A DNA stretch of 56,809 nt. It comes from Dictyobacter arantiisoli. Its GTDB lineage: Bacteria > Chloroflexota > Ktedonobacteria > Ktedonobacterales > Ktedonobacteraceae. Shown one piece after another: positions 51,978-56,809 of this stretch (position 1 is its first letter; each line of letters begins with the position of its first letter). Location of the stretch: NCBI RefSeq assembly GCF_008326305.1, contig NZ_BIXY01000042.1, positions 1 to 56,809 on the forward strand. Reading direction: 5' to 3'. Both the position numbers and the translations under genes were made by a program. A model generated the notes under the pieces. It saw nothing but the letters and a program-made list of their open reading frames with translations, was not told where the DNA came from and searched no databases.

Positions 51978-52853
51978 TTATTGCTTGATGGCGACCATCT
52001 GCAACCAGGTGCGAGGAATGGCATTCAATCCAAGTTCTTCGCCAGCCTGATAGACGGCTATCTCTAGCGCACGTGCGCCATCCGCCAGCGGGACACCTGG
52101 TAAGGCACCTTCGATGAAGAGCCAGTATTGACCGAGATCACGCCAGCCATCGAGTGAGATCTCAATATTGGTGCTCTGGGTTTCGACGGTGGTGAAGCCG
52201 TTTTCCTTGAGCGCCTGGATATATTGATCTGGATTGAGCCATTGCATAGCCATTGCTTTCGCTTCACGGGACAGGTGAGCCTCGGGATGCTCTTTTTTTA
52301 GCCAGCCCACGGCACGACGTGTCCAGAGGCGGTAGAAGCGCTCGGTGCCAGGAACGTAGGTTCCGTCGTAGAATGCGCTGTTGCAGCCGAAAATACCCTG
52401 TGGCGCTAAAATAGCGGATACTTGTTTGAAGGCGGCGACTTTGTCTGGGACGAGGTGGATCGCATTACAGAAGAATGCGGCATCGACATCATGGACGAGG
52501 TTGGGGAGATCCTCTGACTCACCCTGAATAAAATCACTGGTGATATTAGCGGGAAGATGGAGTTCATCCATGCCCTTCTGGGCGAGGCGCAAAGCCTCTG
52601 CCGAGGGATCTACTCCGACCAGCCTGAGTTGTGCTGAATGACCCTGTCTGACTAATTCTTCCGCGATGAGACGTGTGACGGCTCCCGTTCCACATGCCAT
52701 ATCGACGATGGTCAGAGGTTTGTCGCCCTCTTGTGTGCGCAGATGTGCCAGCGTTTGTTTGACAAGTGCCCGGTTCACGTCTGTGTAAAACTCATGAGCC
52801 GCGAACGACTCAAAAGTGAATAGATTCGTTTCATCAGTTTCAATTAGACCCAT
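51978..52853 (-). CDS. Class I SAM-dependent methyltransferase
   Basis: About 291 residues. SAM motif I is LTIVDMACGTGAVTRLIAEE, motif II LVGVDPSAEALRLA, with FIQGESEDLP and VDAAFFCNAIHLVPDK later, then a C-terminal helical/strand part (NGFTTVETQSTNIEISLDGW). Similar to small-molecule methyltransferases of the UbiE type; no substrate clue. The ATG at 52853 is favoured, with AAGGAGGG 13 bases ahead; an in-frame TTG at 52880 contains this site. Confidence 0.85.
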   Translation of the reverse strand: MGLIETDETNLFTFESFAAHEFYTDVNRALVKQTLAHLRTQEGDKPLTIVDMACGTGAVTRLIAEELVRQGHSAQLRLVGVDPSAEALRLAQKGMDELHLPANITSDFIQGESEDLPNLVHDVDAAFFCNAIHLVPDKVAAFKQVSAILAPQGIFGCNSAFYDGTYVPGTERFYRLWTRRAVGWLKKEHPEAHLSREAKAMAMQWLNPDQYIQALKENGFTTVETQSTNIEISLDGWRDLGQYWLFIEGALPGVPLADGARALEIAVYQAGEELGLNAIPRTWLQMVAIKQ

Positions 52854-52985
52854 AATATAGCGTAAGCCCTCCTTAACCAAACTGTTTGTTAAAGAGTTAG
52901 ATCATTTTCAGCGGTAACTTGTTTCACTAACTTTTAGCTTGAGCAGCAGGTAAAAATTTCACTTGAAGTGAGATAAATAGTGTAT

Positions 52986-53753
52986 TTAAATATGTATCGA
53001 CATGCCGCCATCGATACTGAGGATCTGCCCGGTGATATAGCCAGCCTCAGGGGAGCACAGGAATGCGGCTGCAGCGGCGACTTCATCGGTTGTTCCAAAG
53101 CGGCCCAATGGGGTGGAGTCCAGCATATATTTGCGCTGGGGCTCAGTGACAATAGAGGTTAATTCGGTAGGAATAAAGCCGGGCGCAAGGGCATTGGCCG
53201 TAATATTGCGGCTTGCCATTTCGCGGGCGGTACTCAACGTCAGCGAGAGCACAGCAGCCTTAGAGGCACCATAATTCGCCTGTCCAGCGGGACCCATCAG
53301 ACCTGCGACGGAGGCAATATTGATCACACGACCCCAGCGCGCCTTCATCATGCCACGCAGAGCGGCCTTCGTACAGAGAAAAGCGGAGCGGAGATTGGTA
53401 TCAATCACATGCTCGAAATCGTTGAGCGACATCTGAATTATCAGCTTATCGCGCGTTGTGCCAGCATTATTGACAAGGATAGCCACAGGACCAAGCGTAC
53501 TGCTAATTTCAGCGAAGAGACGCAGTACATCTTCTTCCTGACTGACATCAGCTTGAACCGCGATACATCGTCGCCCCAATGCCTCTATCTCCGCTTTAGC
53601 AGCCTCCGCTGCCTGTGCATTGCTGCGATAATTGATCACTATATCTGCACCCATCTGGGCTAAGCGTTGGGCTATGGCTCGACCAATACCCTGACTACTT
53701 CCCGTGACCAGGGCAACTTTTCCAGCTAATGGCAGAGGATGTTCTTGTGACAT
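52986..53753 (-). CDS. fabG: SDR-family oxidoreductase, FabG-like
   Basis: 255 residues, classical short-chain dehydrogenase. NADPH loop TGSSQGIGRAIAQRLA, NNAGTTRDKLIIQM, catalytic Ser in NIASVAGLMGPAGQ and YxxxK in ANYGASKAAV; ends GGMSIHI. It most resembles 3-oxoacyl-ACP reductase of fatty-acid synthesis, where the Ser-Tyr-Lys set is fully kept. The start is placed at the ATG at 53753 (GAGGGA about 11 bases ahead); the upstream frame to 54011 is repeat sequence. Confidence 0.9.
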   Translation of the reverse strand: MSQEHPLPLAGKVALVTGSSQGIGRAIAQRLAQMGADIVINYRSNAQAAEAAKAEIEALGRRCIAVQADVSQEEDVLRLFAEISSTLGPVAILVNNAGTTRDKLIIQMSLNDFEHVIDTNLRSAFLCTKAALRGMMKARWGRVINIASVAGLMGPAGQANYGASKAAVLSLTLSTAREMASRNITANALAPGFIPTELTSIVTEPQRKYMLDSTPLGRFGTTDEVAAAAAFLCSPEAGYITGQILSIDGGMSIHI

Positions 53754-53862
53754 ACGTTCTGTTCCCTCAATAAAATAAATTTTGTGGTAGCGTGCATCCT
53801 GTAGTATAACATAATTGCCTTGATTCAGTCTGCAATCCAGCGTGATTTTCAGGGCTTTTTGG

Positions 53863-54310
53863 TTCTCTTTATTTATTACCGCCTTCGGCGGGGGAGAGAA
53901 AAGAGAAAGGGTGGGGAACACCCCACACCCCGGCAGAGGGACTGACCGTCCCTCTGCACTCCCTATAACATACAGGGAGAGAAAAGAGCAAGGATTAGAG
54001 CGCATTCCCATGCCTCGGCAGAGGAACGGCTAATCCCTCTGCACTCCCTATAACATACAGGGAGAGAAAAGAGCAAGGATTAGAGCGCATCCCCATGCCT
54101 CGGCAGAGGGACTGACCGTCCCTCTGCACTCCCTATAACATACAGGGAGAGAAAAGAGCAAGGATTAGAGCGCATCCCCATGCCTCGGCAGAGGAACGGC
54201 CAGTCCCTCTGCACTCCCTATAACATACAGGGAGAGAAAAGAGCAAGGATTGGAGCGCATTCCCATGCCTCGGCAGAGGGACTGACCGTCCCTCTGCACT
54301 CCCTGCATGT
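53863..54310 (-). repeat. R2 repeat copy f with four 85-bp tandem units
   Basis: It opens with CCGCCTTCGGCGG and GGGGAACACCCC hairpins, as in other R2 copies. Units then start at 53965, 54050, 54135 and 54220 exactly 85 bases apart, each with CCCTATAACATACAGGGAG, a purine run and a GCAGAGG..CCTCTGC hairpin. Units 1 and 3 share one variant (GAGGAACGGC) and 2 and 4 another (GAGGGACTGACC), showing a later 170-bp duplication. It stops 10 bases before the next gene's end. Confidence 0.93.
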
Positions 54311-54319
54311 TATAGGGAT

Positions 54320-55081
54320 CTAGGCCAGCGAGATGCGTGGGATGCGCGGTAAGGTGATGTCGATGTCACTATCAAGCCGTGTTGTGCTATCCACGATGGC
54401 GATGTGGATCTGTTCGTTGCTCAGATTATGGACTTCTTGCAATGTGGCACCAACGAGGACCGCATCATTTAAATCAGTCACCAGCAAATTCGCGCCAGTG
54501 AGATCTGCGCCGGTAAAGTCGGTATTAACGCAGTTGGCGGCCGACAGATCAGCTCCGATCAGGCTGGCACCACGTAAGCAGGCTCCGCTCAGATCAGCCA
54601 TGAACAAATTGCTATTCGCCAGATCGACGTTACGCAGATCCGCGCCGTGGAGATAGCGATACGAAAGATCATAGCCGCTGAGATTTGCCCCACGCAGGCT
54701 GCGTGACAGCAATGGGACAGTTGTATGCGGCGTCATTATCCCTTTTGTATCCTGCGTTCTGGCAGGCAATGGTGTATCCTCAACGCGTGGCACATGGGAT
54801 AATTCATATTTCACGCGATCCGCCTCGAGCATCAGACGTTGCTCGGTCTCTTTCTGAAGCTGCTCCAGATGGGCATTGAGCTCATTTTCCAGCTGAGAGA
54901 GCAATTTATCCTGACGCTCTTCCCATTGTTTTTTATGGGTATCCTGAGCACATTCCCAGGCCGCTTGCTGATGCTGAAGCCGCTCCAGACCACGCTTTTG
55001 TATCTGTACAGCAATTAATGCGCAGCACAATACAATGATACAACTACCAATAACACCACCAATAAGTAATAATTCAAGCAT
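54320..55081 (-). CDS. Membrane-anchored pentapeptide-repeat protein
   Basis: 253 residues in three parts. A membrane helix at 4-26 (LLLIGGVIGSCIIVLCCALI) is followed by a coiled coil at about 28-95 (rich in Q, E, K; LLSQLENELNAHLEQLQKET). From about 125 to 215 run pentapeptide repeats (SLRGANLSGYDLSYRYLHGA, LSGACLRGASLIGADLS), with a short tail. Anchored by its N-terminus, so the beta-helix is probably cytoplasmic. Function unknown. GGGGGA sits 5 bases ahead of the ATG. Confidence 0.88.
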   Translation of the reverse strand: MLELLLIGGVIGSCIIVLCCALIAVQIQKRGLERLQHQQAAWECAQDTHKKQWEERQDKLLSQLENELNAHLEQLQKETEQRLMLEADRVKYELSHVPRVEDTPLPARTQDTKGIMTPHTTVPLLSRSLRGANLSGYDLSYRYLHGADLRNVDLANSNLFMADLSGACLRGASLIGADLSAANCVNTDFTGADLTGANLLVTDLNDAVLVGATLQEVHNLSNEQIHIAIVDSTTRLDSDIDITLPRIPRISLA

Positions 55082-55182
55082 ATAAATCCCCCCGAAGATG
55101 TATCTATCTCGTACAACGCAAGAAAACCGAAACGAGTAACGAAGTAATCAATTCAGCTAAAGCACTCTGTTCTTGTGCTATC

Positions 55183-55546
55183 GTAGCAACCACCCTCCAC
55201 GGGCAACACCGCCTAAATTCTCGCTCTTGAAGCGGTATTGCTCTGAACGGGGGGATCGGCAAAACCAACGTAGCGGCCACCGTTCTACGGTGGAGTCGTA
55301 CACAAAATATCCCCCGAAGGTCCACCAGGAGAGGCGGAACAAGCGTTAGAGAGTGGCGATCATGCGAATGAGTTGCATCTCGTGATACGCTCATCCGTCC
55401 CCATCATGCCAGAGGGCGTTAGAGCACCTTGGAGCGAGATGGTGGTACGAGGAACAGGAAAGCGGTTGCGACCTCGGCACGCACCTACCGTATTCGTCGA
55501 GAGGGCTCGTATTGAAGCGGTGTTGCCCGTGAAGGGTGGCTCCTAC
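55183..55546. mobile_element. MITE-like element with 30-bp imperfect terminal inverted repeats
   Basis: 55183-55212 and 55517-55546 are inverse copies with 27 of 30 matches. Inside lies the 33-bp sequence 55269-55301 identical to 17366-17398. No coding capacity was recognised. It fills most of the gap between the pentapeptide and DUF971 genes. Confidence 0.65.
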
Positions 55547-55665
55547 GGATGGTTATGGGTGGAGTAGCGTATGCTGTCGATAAGGCATATAATGAGGTGT
55601 GGATATGATCAGATATAGTATCGTCGATGTTCAGACGTGTGTGTATATATTAAGGGGGATTTCCT

Positions 55666-56016
55666 ATGTCGCAGTATAGTCATCCTACGCCGACCTCGTT
55701 TTTTTTGGATGAGGAGAAGCGCACTTTGTACTTATCATGGAGCGATGAGCATGAGAGCATGCACGATTGGGAGTTGTTACGCTGGGCCTGTCCCTGTGCG
55801 TGGTGCGCCGGTGAGGGTGGACAACCGGGTGTGCTGGCGAGCAAGAAGACCTTAACTCCTGAGGAGACGACACTGGTGAATATTGAGCCAGTGGGCCGCT
55901 ATGGCCTGACACCTATCTGGGAGGATGGGCATAAAACGGGCATTTATACGTACGAAAAGTTGCGTGCGATGTGCGAATGTGAGGTGTGTAAGAAGAAAAG
56001 GCCAGTCAAAAGATAG
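55666..56016 (+). CDS. DUF971-family protein
   Basis: 116 residues. The family pattern is seen: LYLSWSDEHESMHDWELLRW, CPCAWCAGE, then IEPVGRYGLTPIWEDGHKTG and IYTYEKLRAMCECEVCKKK. DUF971 is the N-terminal part of gamma-butyrobetaine hydroxylase-like proteins and in bacteria is often near iron-sulfur assembly genes; its function is not settled. Two Cx2C pairs and one CxC may bind a metal. The GGGGGATTTCC leader gives a purine site ahead of the ATG. Confidence 0.88.
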   Translation: MSQYSHPTPTSFFLDEEKRTLYLSWSDEHESMHDWELLRWACPCAWCAGEGGQPGVLASKKTLTPEETTLVNIEPVGRYGLTPIWEDGHKTGIYTYEKLRAMCECEVCKKKRPVKR

Positions 56017-56157
56017 CATGTTAGGATTCGATCCATACATCGTTTCTGCTTGTGATGAAGGATAGCATACAAGCAATCTCGGCTTGTGGTGAATATCGTG
56101 CCATGCAGCGCCCGATTATAGTCGAGGATTGGGCTGACAGAAACGATGAGGATCGAT

Positions 56158-56298
56158 ATGAAGACACAGAGACAGGTTCCAGCACGGAAGCGCTTAAAAA
56201 TATCTACTTCTCTGCTTATTTTACGTCTCTTTTTTGCTCTGGTCGTGAGCGCTATACTGGTGCTGGCTTTGTTTGCCGCCAATGCGCTCTCCCATTAA
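56158..56298 (+). CDS. Small single-helix membrane protein
   Basis: 46 residues: a basic start (MKTQRQVPARKRLKISTS), then one membrane helix (ILRLFFALVVSAILVLALFA) and ANALSH. GAGGATCGAT ahead of the ATG gives a good ribosome site. No family recognised. The codon run is clean and the topology convincing, which supports a real gene despite the length. Confidence 0.55.
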   Translation: MKTQRQVPARKRLKISTSLLILRLFFALVVSAILVLALFAANALSH

Positions 56299-56351
56299 TG
56301 CGTTCTGTCTCGCTGCCCGGATAATGCCGGGTTCATCCACCGGACAGGCTT

Positions 56352-56690
56352 TTAGAGTGTGTCAGCCTCCCGTGGTCTCCACAGTCTCTGTGCATGAGTT
56401 TTCGCACCTGCGGTGCTCAAACATCTTTTTATTATGTAGTGCAGGAAAGGTGCACAGCACCTTTCCTGCACTACATAATAAAAAGGGCGCAGGCGCGCAC
56501 GCGCCTGCCAGCCAGGGAGCAGCAAGATCCCGCTGGTACTGGGGCTGTCAGCCCCCCATGCTCTCCACCATCTCTGTGCATGAGTTTTCGCACCTGCGGT
56601 GCTCAAACATCTTTTTATTATGTGATGTAGAAAAGGTTCGAAGAACCTTTTCTACATCACATAATAAAAAGGGCGCAGGCGCGCACGCCT
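56352..56690 (+). repeat. R1 long-hairpin repeat, copies 4 and 5 in tandem
   Basis: Two direct copies about 186 bases apart. Cores 56426-56484 and 56612-56670 are each perfect 28-bp stems with 3-base loops (ACA and GAA). The flanks are nearly identical between copies (GTGCATGAGTTTTCGCACC, GGTGCTCAAACATC) while the stems differ at many paired positions. Copy 5 breaks off after GCGCACGCC, where unrelated sequence starts. Confidence 0.93.
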
Positions 56691-56809
56691 AAGTTTGGTC
56701 CAAAATAGAGAGGGCTTGTAACAACAGATGCGCTTGCAAAATGATCGATGCTGCTCCATATTTGAGAGAACAAGATGTTTTCTGATTGGACTCTCGAGGA
56801 GGAACAGCA

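Noticed and set aside
53965-54304. CRISPR-like array
   Set aside because: Units are contiguous 85-bp repeats with no unique spacers, and they derive from the R2 repeat.
56273-56692. 139-residue frame in the tandem R1 repeats
   Set aside because: Translation of a repeat: the same peptide appears twice because the DNA unit is duplicated.

Overview
The window looks like a chromosomal stretch of a filamentous, repeat-rich Chloroflexota bacterium of the Ktedonobacteria type. This is an inference from gene content, not from a database match. The clues are an IscB gene interrupted by a group II intron, a MalT-like LuxR regulator with an N-terminal extension, a sigma factor/zinc finger/TPR-CHAT cluster, a Hen1-Pnkp RNA repair pair, an XRE regulator facing clpP, and many intergenic multi-hairpin repeats. 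Base composition is roughly even. No tRNA, rRNA or CRISPR array was seen.

Layout. 1-565: 3' end of a group II intron followed by the last exon of iscB. 0.7-5.2 kb (minus): serA, a class V aminotransferase that probably supplies the serine pathway, and pyk. 5.7-7.1 kb: promoter, then rpsP-khpA-rimM. 7.3-9.5 kb: two small proteins, then a promoter/operator, a tandem ABM-domain protein and a MarR regulator. 9.9-13.9 kb: transketolase and a diacylglycerol-kinase-like protein with an extra C-terminal domain. 14.3-17.3 kb (minus): an orphan coiled-coil protein and an RNase HI. 17.7-24.0 kb: a phosphotransferase-fold kinase, deoC, an ALDH16-type double aldehyde dehydrogenase and a PepF-like peptidase. 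24.1-28.0 kb: a decayed accessory island with a tnpB deletion derivative, a frameshifted MOSC gene, a broken KfrA-like gene carrying a copied ALDH fragment, a frameshifted secreted protein and a TIR-bounded MITE.

28.2-33.2 kb holds a sigma factor, a double zinc-finger protein and a TPR-CHAT protease-like protein, the best candidate here for a little-described signalling system. 33.6-38.6 kb holds a ZIP transporter and the overlapping hen1-pnkp operon. 38.6-45.1 kb holds two small or unknown proteins, a methyltransferase, a PAP2 phosphatase, an XRE regulator facing a DUF4177-like/clpP operon across three GCTNANAGC sites, a LamG-like protein and a GAF regulator. 45.8-51.6 kb is a co-directional run of LuxR regulator, small protein, pentapeptide-repeat protein and ABC exporter that resembles a drug-response or self-resistance cassette. 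52-56.3 kb holds a methyltransferase, a FabG-like SDR, a membrane-anchored pentapeptide protein, a DUF971 protein and a small membrane protein.

Several repeat families cross the window. R1 has five copies, each with a 59-bp hairpin (usually a 28-bp stem and 3-nt loop) whose arms differ in sequence between copies but stay paired within each copy. R2 is a family of GC-rich multi-hairpin elements, one bounded by terminal inverted repeats and one expanded into an 85-bp tandem array. A 33-bp exact repeat occurs at 17.4 and 55.3 kb, and two further very long palindromes lie at 7.5 and 51.7 kb.
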